From positions 4,216,001 to 4,280,000 of the forward strand of contig OZ250151.1 in assembly GCA_965237725.1 (NCBI GenBank): a stretch of 64,000 nucleotides of DNA, written 5' to 3'. Below the pieces are notes generated by a model. It was not told where the DNA came from and did not search any database. It saw only the letters and a program-made list of their open reading frames with translations. The translations under genes were made by a program, and so were the position numbers. Below, one piece after another: positions 19,236 through 27,749 of this stretch (the first letter of the stretch is position 1; the number at the start of each line of letters is the position of its first letter). This DNA is from G965237725 sp965237725. Its GTDB lineage: Bacteria; Pseudomonadota; Gammaproteobacteria; Arenicellales; Poriferihabitantaceae.

Positions 19236-19265
19236 TTGAATTTGTAGCACCCAATAGGGTAGAAT
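19236..19265 (+). promoter_or_regulatory. Probable sigma70 promoter of the initiator tRNA / rimP operon
   Basis: TTGAAT at 19236-19241 and TAGAAT at 19260-19265 are separated by 18 bases, and transcription would start about 8 bases before the tRNA 5' end. The bases after the -10 box are rich in C and G, as is common for stable-RNA promoters under stringent control. Read by eye only. Confidence 0.6.
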
Positions 19266-19279
19266 CCTTCGCCCTGTGA

Positions 19280-19356
<77 letters not shown>

Positions 19357-19426
19357 ATTACTGGAAGAAGTAATGAAATACTTCCTTCAGGGCGTTACCA
19401 GAGGTAATCTGCCAGGTAACCAACGA

Positions 19427-19455
19427 CCCCGCTGTGAGCGGGGTTTTGTTTTTTT
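19427..19455 (+). terminator. Intrinsic terminator after tRNA-fMet, in rimP leader
   Basis: CCCCGC (19427-19432), loop TGTGA and GCGGGG (19438-19443) form a perfect six-pair GC stem followed by TTTTGTTTTTTT. It can end the tRNA transcript or act as a partial terminator or attenuator for rimP-nusA-infB, since no separate rimP promoter is obvious downstream. Confidence 0.85.
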
Positions 19456-19483
19456 GCTGGTGGAATTATTTATGGGGAAATAT

Positions 19484-19506
19484 ATGGGCTTTAAGCCCAT
19501 TTTTTG
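19484..19506 (+). terminator. Second terminator-like hairpin in the rimP leader
   Basis: ATGGGC (19484-19489) and GCCCAT (19495-19500) form a six-pair stem around a five-base loop, and the sequence then runs into TTTTTT. It lies 28 bases after the first terminator and about 75 bases before the rimP start. Its role could be a backup terminator or a regulated attenuator. Confidence 0.65.
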
Positions 19507-19578
19507 TGAGCGCATTATTTCGCGTGCGTGTGTGGGGACCGTGAATCGGTATTTGAAATTTAGATTGGAATAAGATTG

Positions 19579-20034
19579 ATGCGAGTCGGCGCTGAAAAAT
19601 TTAGAGCAATGCTTGAAGCGCCGGTGGAAAACCTGGGTTATGAACTGGTGCATATTGAGTTATCGGGTCAGGGTAAAGACACGATATTACGGATTTATAT
19701 AGATGCACCAGGTGGAATTTTGGTTGACGATTGTGCAACAGTCAGTCGACAACTAAGTGCGGTTTTAGATGTGGAAGATCCGCTAAATACGAATTATTTT
19801 TTGGAGGTGTCTTCCCCTGGATTGGACAGGCCGTTGGTGAAACCTGAACATTTCAAACAGTATGTTGGTAACAAGGTACGAATTGTGATGGTTACCCATA
19901 TTCTGGGCAGGCGTCGGTTTACCGGTCAGATGGTTGAATCCGGTGATGAGTGGGTTGTGTTAGAGGTTGATGGTGAAAGTTATGAGTTGCCGTATGAAGA
20001 TATGGAATCTGCCAGGCTGGAACCGGAATTTTAA
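19579..20034 (+). CDS. rimP: Ribosome maturation factor RimP
   Basis: RimP helps assemble the 30S subunit. The 151-residue protein has the two-domain family pattern: an N-terminal region with LGYELVHIELSGQGKDTILRIYID and DCATVSRQLSAVLDVEDPL, the strongly conserved YFLEVSSPGLDRPL, and an Sm-like C-terminal domain. I prefer the ATG at 19579 to the TTG one codon upstream. It is the first protein of the conserved rimP-nusA-infB-rbfA-truB operon. Confidence 0.96.
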   Translation: MRVGAEKFRAMLEAPVENLGYELVHIELSGQGKDTILRIYIDAPGGILVDDCATVSRQLSAVLDVEDPLNTNYFLEVSSPGLDRPLVKPEHFKQYVGNKVRIVMVTHILGRRRFTGQMVESGDEWVVLEVDGESYELPYEDMESARLEPEF

Positions 20035-20076
20035 TGTTACGAATATTTATTAATGATCATTGAGTGTCGATAAATA

Positions 20077-21570
20077 ATGGCGATTACAAATAATGAAATT
20101 TTGCTGATGGTTGAGGTTGTTTCCCGGGAAAAAGACCTGGAGAAAGACGTCATATTCAGTGCTATCGAGGCCGCGCTTGCGACGGCGACCAAAAAATGGC
20201 ATCCCGGAGATATAGACGCACGAGTCAGTATTCATACAGATACTGGCGACTACGATTCTTATCGTGTTTGGGAAGTCATTGATGATGATGCAGAGCTTGA
20301 ATCTGCGGACAGGCAAATTCCGCTGAGTGAAGCACGAGAGAATTACCCCGACCTGAATGTGGAAGACATGATCGAAGAGCCTATGGAAAAAGTTGAATTT
20401 GGCAGAATTGCAGCCCAGGCAGCGAAGCAGGTCATTATGCAAAAGGTCAGAGAGGCTGAGCGAAACCAGATTGCGGAACGTTATAAAGATAAATTTGGAA
20501 CACTAATCTCCGGAACGGTGAAACGAATGGATCATGGTAATGCCATTATTGATCTGGGGGATGCTGAGGCGTCGTTACCTAAAAGTGGCATGATTCCGCG
20601 GGAAGGATTACGGCCGGGCGACCGCATACGCGCGTTGTTAAAAGAGATTGACCTGGAAGCTCGTGGACCTCAACTGATACTTACCCGACTGTCTCCACAG
20701 TTTTTGATTGAACTGTTCAAACTGGAAGTGCCGGAAGCGGGTGAAGGTATCATCGAGATTTTGGGTGCGGCACGTGACCCAGGGTCGAGGGCAAAAATTT
20801 CTGTCAGAACCAATGATTCCAATGTCGATCCGGTTGGTGCTTGCGTAGGTATTCGTGGATCAAGGGTGCAAAGTGTATCTAATGAAATCGCCGGTGAACG
20901 GGTTGATATCATCGTCTGGTCTGAAAATATCGCAGAATACGTGATTCAGGCACTTGCACCTGCAGAAGTCGAATCGATTTTCGTAGATGAAGAGCAGAAA
21001 TCAATGGATGTTGTCGTAACCGAAGAAAATCTGTCCCGGGCTATTGGTCGTGGGGGGCAGAATGTTCGACTGGCATCTGAATTAACCGGTTGGGAGCTGA
21101 ACCTCATGACCGACAAGGATGCGCTCGAAAAACAGGATGCGGAACAGCAGGAATTAATTCAAAAGTTCAAAACTCAGCTTGATATCGATGAAAACATTGC
21201 TGCGATTCTGGCTCAGGAAGGTTTTAACACACTGGAAGAAATTGCTTATGTTCCGAAACAGGAGCTACTGGATGTTGAAGAGTTTGATGAATCACTGGTC
21301 GATGAACTGCGAAACCGCGCACAGGATAATCTATTAACCAGTGCAATAGCATCCCAGGAAGAAAAGGAACCCAGCGAAGATTTATTGAGTATGGACGGCA
21401 TGGATGAAGAAACTGCTAGAATTTTGGCTGCAGGCGGCGTCCGAACTATGGAGGACCTGGCTGATTGTGCGGTTGATGAAGTTCTGGAAATTATCGAAAT
21501 CGAAGAACAAAGGGCAAAAGATTTAATTATGACTGCCCGTGCTCCTTGGTTCGAAGAGGAGCCTGGTTAG
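20077..21570 (+). CDS. nusA: Transcription termination/antitermination factor NusA
   Basis: NusA binds RNA polymerase and modulates pausing, termination and antitermination. The 497 residues contain the N-terminal polymerase-binding domain (EILLMVEVVSREKDL), an S1 domain (about 135-200; LISGTVKRMDHGNAIIDLG), two KH domains (GACVGIRGSRVQSVSNEI and ENLSRAIGRGGQNVRLASEL), and two acidic C-terminal repeats with the helix-hairpin-helix-like NIAAILAQEGFNTLEEIAYV. This is the gammaproteobacterial long form. It sits 42 bases after rimP. Confidence 0.98.
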   Translation: MAITNNEILLMVEVVSREKDLEKDVIFSAIEAALATATKKWHPGDIDARVSIHTDTGDYDSYRVWEVIDDDAELESADRQIPLSEARENYPDLNVEDMIEEPMEKVEFGRIAAQAAKQVIMQKVREAERNQIAERYKDKFGTLISGTVKRMDHGNAIIDLGDAEASLPKSGMIPREGLRPGDRIRALLKEIDLEARGPQLILTRLSPQFLIELFKLEVPEAGEGIIEILGAARDPGSRAKISVRTNDSNVDPVGACVGIRGSRVQSVSNEIAGERVDIIVWSENIAEYVIQALAPAEVESIFVDEEQKSMDVVVTEENLSRAIGRGGQNVRLASELTGWELNLMTDKDALEKQDAEQQELIQKFKTQLDIDENIAAILAQEGFNTLEEIAYVPKQELLDVEEFDESLVDELRNRAQDNLLTSAIASQEEKEPSEDLLSMDGMDEETARILAAGGVRTMEDLADCAVDEVLEIIEIEEQRAKDLIMTARAPWFEEEPG

Positions 21571-21628
21571 AAGAGTAGCCCGGTTCGAAGAATGGTATTC
21601 TCATTAAATATTATAGTATAGGTTCATT

Positions 21629-24223
21629 ATGTCTCAGGTAACTATTGAAAGTTTTGCCAAACAAATTGGTATTAGTATCGAAAAGCTTCTCGATCAGCTT
21701 GAGCATGCTGGAATATCGGGAAAAACAAATTCTGATCTTCTTGAAGACGAAGAAAAAATAAAGCTATTACAGTATTTAAAAGGGGATGCCAATCAAAAAC
21801 AAGACAGCCAGGAGCGCATTTCCCTAAAACGAAAATCCTCGGACAACATAAAACAAACCTCAAGAACCGGTGCAGCGCGGACTGTTCACGTTGAAGTCAA
21901 AAAACGTCGAACGTTTGTAAAACGAAGTGTACTCGACGCCCAAGCTTCAGAGGCAGCGGCAAAAGAAGCAGAACTGGAAGCTGAAAAAATACGATTAACT
22001 GAAGAAACCGAAAAGGCCAAGCATGCAGCGGAACAGGCAGAAGATGAAAAACAAGCGGCTCTGCAAGCTGAACAGGAAAAACTGGATCAATCAATTGAAC
22101 AGCAGAAACAAGATGAGCAGCGAATTACAGCAGAAGTTGTAGCAGAAGAAACTGGTCCGACGGATCAAAACCAATCGCCCTCCACAGAAAACGCTAAAGG
22201 TGTTACCGATGTTGTTACTAAGCCAGCTGAAGAGGTTACGCAGTCAACGTCAGCGCCAGTTCCAAAACAGGTTGTGGCTGATAAAGATGAACGCCCGAAA
22301 AAAGGTAAAAAAGGTAAGCGCGGTAAGTCAGCTAATGATTCCACAACGCGTCAGGAACTACACGCACCCAAGCGACGTAAAGATAAATCAAGACGCCAAC
22401 CATTGCGCAAACCCGGCAATATTTCTTCACAGTTCGCGGATCAACACGCATTTGAGAAGCCTACCGAACCGGTAGTTCACGAAGTTCAGATACCAGAGAC
22501 CATCACCGTTGGTGATTTGGCTCAGTCGATGTCCATAAAAGCCGGCGAAGTAATCAAGGCTATGATGTCAATGGGGTCTATGGTTACCATAAATCAGATC
22601 CTTGACCAGGACACAGCCATATTACTGGTTGAAGAAATGGGCCACATTGCAAAAGCCGCAGATGCAGACGATCCAGAGGCCTTGCTTGTTGAGGTGGATG
22701 ATTCCTCAGAACATGTGGGTCGCCCACCGGTGGTTACTGTAATGGGTCATGTGGACCATGGTAAGACGTCTTTACTGGATTATCTTAGAAAAGCCAAGGT
22801 TGCTGATGGAGAAGCAGGCGGTATCACCCAGCACATTGGTGCGTATAAAGTACGAGTGAATGATCATGAAATATGTTTTCTGGACACACCTGGGCATGAG
22901 GCTTTTTCAGCTATGCGTGCTCGTGGAGCGAAGGCCACAGACCTGGTAATTCTGGTTGTGGCTGCTGATGATGGTGTTAAACCGCAAACCATCGAGGCAA
23001 TTACCCATGCCAAGGCTGCTGGAGTCCCAATCATTGTTGCGATTAACAAAATCGATAAGGAACAGGCAGATCCCGAAAGAGTGAAACAGGAACTGTCGAA
23101 TCATGAAGTAATCTCAGAGGCATGGGGCGGTGATGTACTTATGAATGAAGTATCTGCTCTGACCGGGCAGGGCATAGACGAACTACTTGAATCTGTTCTT
23201 CTGCAGGCTGAAGTTGCGGATTTGAAGGCCAGACCAACAGGCAATGCAACAGGATTGGTGGTGGAAGCCCGACTGGATAAAGGACGAGGACCGGTTGCAA
23301 CCGTATTGATTCAACAGGGATTACTCAAACAGGGAGATATTATCCTTGCTGGTCGTGAGTCGGGCAGAGTCCGCGTGTTGACCGATGATCAAGGAAAGAA
23401 AGTTAATCAGGCTGGGCCATCCACGCCGGTGGAAATTCAGGGGTTGGCCGGTGTTCCCATTGCTGGTGATGACTTGATTGTTGTCGGTGATGAAAGAAAG
23501 GCGCGTGAAATTGCAATGAAGCGTCAAGGTCGTTCAAAGGAAGTGAAACTGGCTCAGCAGCAAAAAGCAAAACTGGAAAGCATGTTCAACCGTATGGAAG
23601 AAGGGGATGTGAAGTCTCTCAATGTTCTGGTTAAGGCGGATGTTCAAGGGTCGGTTGAAGCGCTTCGGGACTCTCTGGAAAAATTATCCGTAGATGAAGT
23701 CACCGTAGATGTTATCCACAGCATGGTCGGTGGGATTAATGAATCTGATGCAAACCTGGCACTTGCAGCAGACGCGTTAATCATTGGTTTTAACGTTCGT
23801 GCCGATGCAACTGCTCGCAAGTTGATCGAAAACGAAGGTGTTAGTGTCCACTATCACAATGTTATTTATGATGTTGTAGATACCATCAAGGCGGCAATGA
23901 CTGGGATGCTGTCGCTGATATCCAAAGAGGAACACGTTGGCCTGGTTGAAGTAAGGGATATTTTCAAGGCCCCGAAAATTGGCGCTATTGCGGGCTGTTT
24001 TGTTACCGAGGGCGTGGTGAAACGAAACCTGCCGGTTCGGATTCTCAGAGAAAATATTGTTATTTTCGAGGGCGCCATCGATTCACTACGCAGATTCAAG
24101 GATGATGTTGCTGAAGTCAAAAATGGTTATGAATGCGGAATCGGCATCAAGGATTATAATGATATTAAAATTGGCGACCAAATTGAGGTATTTGAAGTCA
24201 CCCAAACCGCCCAAGAATTATAG
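21629..24223 (+). CDS. infB: Translation initiation factor IF-2
   Basis: IF-2 is the GTPase that positions fMet-tRNA on the 30S subunit. The 864 residues comprise an N-terminal domain, a long charged Glu/Lys/Ala/Gln linker (about 70-280), the G domain from about 371 with GHVDHGKTS (G1), GGITQHIGAY (G2), DTPGHEAF (G3) and NKIDK (G4), then domains II to IV ending in IGDQIEVFEV. The linker varies widely between species. The initiator tRNA it binds is encoded at the head of the same gene block. Confidence 0.98.
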   Translation: MSQVTIESFAKQIGISIEKLLDQLEHAGISGKTNSDLLEDEEKIKLLQYLKGDANQKQDSQERISLKRKSSDNIKQTSRTGAARTVHVEVKKRRTFVKRSVLDAQASEAAAKEAELEAEKIRLTEETEKAKHAAEQAEDEKQAALQAEQEKLDQSIEQQKQDEQRITAEVVAEETGPTDQNQSPSTENAKGVTDVVTKPAEEVTQSTSAPVPKQVVADKDERPKKGKKGKRGKSANDSTTRQELHAPKRRKDKSRRQPLRKPGNISSQFADQHAFEKPTEPVVHEVQIPETITVGDLAQSMSIKAGEVIKAMMSMGSMVTINQILDQDTAILLVEEMGHIAKAADADDPEALLVEVDDSSEHVGRPPVVTVMGHVDHGKTSLLDYLRKAKVADGEAGGITQHIGAYKVRVNDHEICFLDTPGHEAFSAMRARGAKATDLVILVVAADDGVKPQTIEAITHAKAAGVPIIVAINKIDKEQADPERVKQELSNHEVISEAWGGDVLMNEVSALTGQGIDELLESVLLQAEVADLKARPTGNATGLVVEARLDKGRGPVATVLIQQGLLKQGDIILAGRESGRVRVLTDDQGKKVNQAGPSTPVEIQGLAGVPIAGDDLIVVGDERKAREIAMKRQGRSKEVKLAQQQKAKLESMFNRMEEGDVKSLNVLVKADVQGSVEALRDSLEKLSVDEVTVDVIHSMVGGINESDANLALAADALIIGFNVRADATARKLIENEGVSVHYHNVIYDVVDTIKAAMTGMLSLISKEEHVGLVEVRDIFKAPKIGAIAGCFVTEGVVKRNLPVRILRENIVIFEGAIDSLRRFKDDVAEVKNGYECGIGIKDYNDIKIGDQIEVFEVTQTAQEL

Positions 24224-24293
24224 GCAAGATTGTTTTTAATTAATCTTAGAGGCTTAGGTTACAGGTTAGCGGTGTTTATCCACCTAATTTACT

Positions 24294-24650
24294 ATGTATG
24301 AAGTCGATAGAACTCGCCGTGTTGCTGAATTAATCAAACGCAAACTGGCGGTATTGATCAGCCGGGAATTAAACGACAATCGGATTAATTCAGTCTCAAT
24401 AACCAGTGTAACGGTGAGTAAAGACTTAAAGTATTCGACGATATATGTGTCAAACATTGACCAGAGCCTGGATGGCGAAGAAATACAGAAATTATTGAAT
24501 AACTCTTCCAGCTATCTAAGGAAATTGCTTAGCCAGGCAATTGATTTACGAATCACACCATCCCTGGTATTCAAATATGACAATAGCATTCAACACGGTG
24601 TTGAAATGTCGCAGCTAATTGATCGGTTAAACAAAGGAAATGCCTCCTAG
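24294..24650 (+). CDS. rbfA: Ribosome-binding factor A
   Basis: RbfA is a KH-like 30S maturation and cold-adaptation factor. The 118 residues show RVAELIKRKLAVLISRELND, SVSITSVTVSKDLKYSTIYVS and the conserved LRKLLSQAIDLRITPSLVFKYD with a short tail. Its end overlaps the start of truB by 11 bases, so the pair is probably coupled. Confidence 0.97.
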   Translation: MYEVDRTRRVAELIKRKLAVLISRELNDNRINSVSITSVTVSKDLKYSTIYVSNIDQSLDGEEIQKLLNNSSSYLRKLLSQAIDLRITPSLVFKYDNSIQHGVEMSQLIDRLNKGNAS

Positions 24651-25545
24651 GAAACAAAAATCTGGAGATCCAGTTAATGGCATGCTGTTACTGGATAAGC
24701 CAGCTGGAATTTCTTCTAATCGGGCGCTACAACAAACCAAGTGTTTACTCAACGCCAGAAAAGCAGGGCACACCGGCAGCCTCGACCCAATTGCAACAGG
24801 GTTGCTCCCATTGTGTTTCGGGCACGCTACCAAGGTGTCAGGGTTATTTCTGGATTCAGATAAAAGCTATGACGTTGATATCGTACTTGGTATCAGCACG
24901 GATAGTGGTGATTGTGAAGGTAATGTTATTCGTAATTCCGAAGTTCATGTAACAGAGCCCGAGTTACGCAAAGTACTTGATCACTTTCTCGGCCCAATCG
25001 AGCAAGTACCACCGATGTATTCTGCACTTAAACTCAATGGCCAGCCCCTATATAAACTTGCCCGCCAAGGAATTGAGGTTGAGCGTAAGCCACGGCGGGT
25101 GACCGTTTATGGCTTAACACTGCACAACTTTGAAGCCAATGTGCTTAGCCTGAGCGTATCCTGTTCGAAAGGCTTTTATATCCGTAGCCTTGCCATGGAT
25201 ATTGGTAGCGCCCTGGGGTGCGGCGCACACGTTCAGGCATTAAGACGAACTCGAGTAAGTGATTTCAAAATCGAGCAGGCAGTTACTATTGATCAACTTG
25301 AATACCTGCAATCTATTGAGGATCGTCAAAAATTGCTAATACCCACGGATTACGCCCTTGGCCATTTGCCTAAAATTAATCTGCCCGACAATATTGCCGA
25401 GTATTTTTGCCAGGGCCAATCCGTTCGAGTATTAGATTTACCAAAAGTCGGAATGGCCAGGCTTTATGCCAAAAATAATAAATTTCTTGGGTTGGGTGAA
25501 GTCACAAGCGAAGGGAAGGTTGCACCGAAACGCCTGTTCGTTTAA
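24640..25545 (+). CDS. truB: tRNA pseudouridine(55) synthase TruB
   Basis: TruB makes pseudouridine 55 in the T loop of tRNAs. The catalytic aspartate is in KAGHTGSLDPIATGLLP (near residue 48). Further motifs are GMLLLDKPAGISSN, the tyrosine region QVPPMYSALKLNGQPLYKLARQG, RRVTVYGLTL and CSKGFYIRSLAMDIG. A C-terminal PUA-like part follows. In most relatives rpsO comes next; here a HELGH membrane protein does, and rpsO is not in the window. Confidence 0.97.
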   Translation: MPPRKQKSGDPVNGMLLLDKPAGISSNRALQQTKCLLNARKAGHTGSLDPIATGLLPLCFGHATKVSGLFLDSDKSYDVDIVLGISTDSGDCEGNVIRNSEVHVTEPELRKVLDHFLGPIEQVPPMYSALKLNGQPLYKLARQGIEVERKPRRVTVYGLTLHNFEANVLSLSVSCSKGFYIRSLAMDIGSALGCGAHVQALRRTRVSDFKIEQAVTIDQLEYLQSIEDRQKLLIPTDYALGHLPKINLPDNIAEYFCQGQSVRVLDLPKVGMARLYAKNNKFLGLGEVTSEGKVAPKRLFV

Positions 25546-25553
25546 ATATTTTC

Positions 25554-26180
25554 GTGGGCTCGGTAATTTTGAGATCATTAATCCCGCTTTTTAACTCTCA
25601 ATTCTGGGCAAAAATTTGTTTAATATTTGGGCTTTTACTTTCAAATCATGTATTGGCGGAGTCTTATACAGAAAACTGGAAGTCATTTATAGCAGGCGGA
25701 TTTGCCACAATCCTGGTGCACGAACTGGGGCACATGGCAGTGGCAGAAATTCACGATGTAGATTTTGAATACGATGGTGTAACCATCGTCTATCCACAAC
25801 AGAATTTTACATCCAGCGAGCATCTTCGAATCGCATCCGCTGGATTTCAGACGCAATGGATTGCTTCAGAATTTGCGCTGCGAAAACTTGCAAAACCCGA
25901 TCCAATGAGTCGTAAAGCTCGTAGTTTTACCCGAGGCATTGTTGCAGGCCATGTCGCCATAACTGTAGCGTATTTGACCTTTCTTAAAAACCACAACGAC
26001 GGCGACATCCAAGGTATGTCCCAGGCAACCGGGGTTTCGAACAATGAGTTGGCACTGATAGTTGCAATACCCGCGGTCCTGGATAGCTGGCGATTAACTG
26101 CAAAAGATGTGCCGGCGTGGGTACCAAAACTTTCCGTAGCATTTAAAGGTTTAGGGATATCCGCTATCTGGACGTATTGA
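25554..26180 (+). CDS. Putative membrane metalloprotease-like protein with HELGH motif
   Basis: The 208-residue protein (GTG start at 25554, eight bases after truB) begins with a hydrophobic signal or anchor ending in LSNHVLAES. It then has a segment with HELGH at about 56-60, embedded in the hydrophobic stretch FIAGGFATILVHELGHMAVAE, as in site-2 (M50-like) proteases. A later hydrophobic segment contains AIPAVLDSW, which could supply the third zinc ligand (aspartate), as in the LDG motif of that family. There is no PDZ domain. I cannot assign a named family, and proteolysis is an inference from HExxH plus the membrane context. Confidence 0.6.
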   Translation: MGSVILRSLIPLFNSQFWAKICLIFGLLLSNHVLAESYTENWKSFIAGGFATILVHELGHMAVAEIHDVDFEYDGVTIVYPQQNFTSSEHLRIASAGFQTQWIASEFALRKLAKPDPMSRKARSFTRGIVAGHVAITVAYLTFLKNHNDGDIQGMSQATGVSNNELALIVAIPAVLDSWRLTAKDVPAWVPKLSVAFKGLGISAIWTY

Positions 26181-26323
26181 TTGTTGGTGATTAGTTGTTA
26201 TAGGACAAGGGCTATTTAATGTTACACCTAAAAGTCTCGAACGTTCCGACTGGATACACATTGTTCACATCGCTGGCCCATTCATACAATAAATCATATT
26301 TTTAACATATGGCCGCAATGCTG

Positions 26324-27619
26324 TCAGGGCAGGTTGCATTGCTGCTCCAGTTTTTCTACTTCCCTGGTGGTTAGGTAATAGCCATTTCTCATTTGTAACT
26401 TGCTCTTAAACTGAGTCAGTATGACACCCTCGGAACTAATATGAAAAATTTCGCCCCATCCCCCTTGAAAAACAATTGAGTCGTCAGGATATTGCTGGAA
26501 GTTACCCGAGAATTTTCTATACCAGTGCAGTTGCTTTTCGCCAACCAATATCTCTCGTTCACCATCGAAACCAACATACTCGATTCGTGTATTCCTGAAA
26601 TGTGATCTGTTGTTGTATACGATGATGCCATTTTCTGTCCATTCTGGGTCGTGTTGACGATCAAATGTATCGTACCAAAGGACCTTTCCGGAGTTTGGAT
26701 CTATCACTGCAACAAGGTCTATCTGCCGCATGCTGATAAGCATCGATCCAGCAGGGAAGTGTTTTGAGATCCCATAGTTTACTGCGACCTTGTTCTGGTG
26801 AAAATTATCTCCCAGAAAAATTTCCTCCATTTCATCGGTGTCCTGGCGCCATTTTTGCTTATTGTCAAACACCAATCTCTCATTTTCCTCCCCATAAGTG
26901 AACCAATCGAGCGTCGATCTTAGTTGGGGTACATCTGGGTTGGCAAGTACAATAGATTTCATATCAATTAGTTCTGTGACAACACCACTATTCTCATTTA
27001 CCGAAACTATAGCGTCGTTCCACCAAAGAATAAACTGCTCATCACTGTATTCCATTTCGTGGTGGTAACCCCAACCCGATGCTCTCCACAAATCTTCACC
27101 GCACCAATTCTGCGCTCGCAAAAATGCGGAAGCATTGGAGACGAGGACTCCATTGGGAGAATAGGCAAGTCGCTTTAGAGAATTCGATTTGGTCTTAAAT
27201 GGAAACACCCATTTTCTGACAATCTGACCTTGAGTATCCATAAGAATAGCGGTGGGTTGTGCATCGCCTTCCAGACTCATTATGCCGTAGAACAGGTAAA
27301 AGCCTTCGGTCATTGAAGTTGAATACCCGAAAGTTTCATGCGTTATTTGCGTTGCGAATTCCTGGTTGTCAGGGCGTTCAGGAAAACTCTCAACAACAAA
27401 TCGATCGACATAGCCGAATAGTGACTTAGTTTTGGCCCACAGGGTGCTGTTTTCATCTTCATGCCCTTTTACGAAAAGGCTTATCTCATTAATGATTTCC
27501 CAGGGAAAAGCATTATCCGAAACGATTTTCATTCCCCAGTATGCTGACAACGGAATAGCGATTAAAATTGCCAACACCACAACCCAAACTTCGATTTTCT
27601 TTAACAAAATTCTTCGCAT
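26324..27619 (-). CDS. Arylsulfotransferase-like membrane-anchored protein (copy 2)
   Basis: The 431-residue protein has one N-terminal membrane helix (about 10-30) and a periplasmic propeller with the same blade sequence as the gene at 6440-7828: AILMDTQGQIVRKWVFPF, LAYSPNGVLVSNASAFL, LVAVIDPNSGKVLWYDTFDRQHDPEWTENGIIVYNN and YPDDSIVFQGGWGEIFHIS. Both copies have the N-terminal FPW...FVKG segment. Sulfate transfer is possible but unproven for this branch. It lies 130 bases downstream of the OpgB-GDPD gene on the same strand and may be co-transcribed with it. Confidence 0.68.
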   Translation of the reverse strand: MRRILLKKIEVWVVVLAILIAIPLSAYWGMKIVSDNAFPWEIINEISLFVKGHEDENSTLWAKTKSLFGYVDRFVVESFPERPDNQEFATQITHETFGYSTSMTEGFYLFYGIMSLEGDAQPTAILMDTQGQIVRKWVFPFKTKSNSLKRLAYSPNGVLVSNASAFLRAQNWCGEDLWRASGWGYHHEMEYSDEQFILWWNDAIVSVNENSGVVTELIDMKSIVLANPDVPQLRSTLDWFTYGEENERLVFDNKQKWRQDTDEMEEIFLGDNFHQNKVAVNYGISKHFPAGSMLISMRQIDLVAVIDPNSGKVLWYDTFDRQHDPEWTENGIIVYNNRSHFRNTRIEYVGFDGEREILVGEKQLHWYRKFSGNFQQYPDDSIVFQGGWGEIFHISSEGVILTQFKSKLQMRNGYYLTTREVEKLEQQCNLP

Positions 27620-27749
27620 GCTTCTTTTGATTGATTACACATTTTTGTGAATACCTGGCTCAAACGATAATGACTGGGAACCGGTGCATAATTATAGTGG
27701 CATTAAATTTCAGGTGCTCAAATTGTTAGCAAAGGCTTCCCAAAAGCAC

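Noticed and set aside
19373..19573. 66-codon frame in the rimP leader
   Set aside because: It spans two terminator hairpins and its sequence is explained by RNA structure; there is no ribosome binding site.
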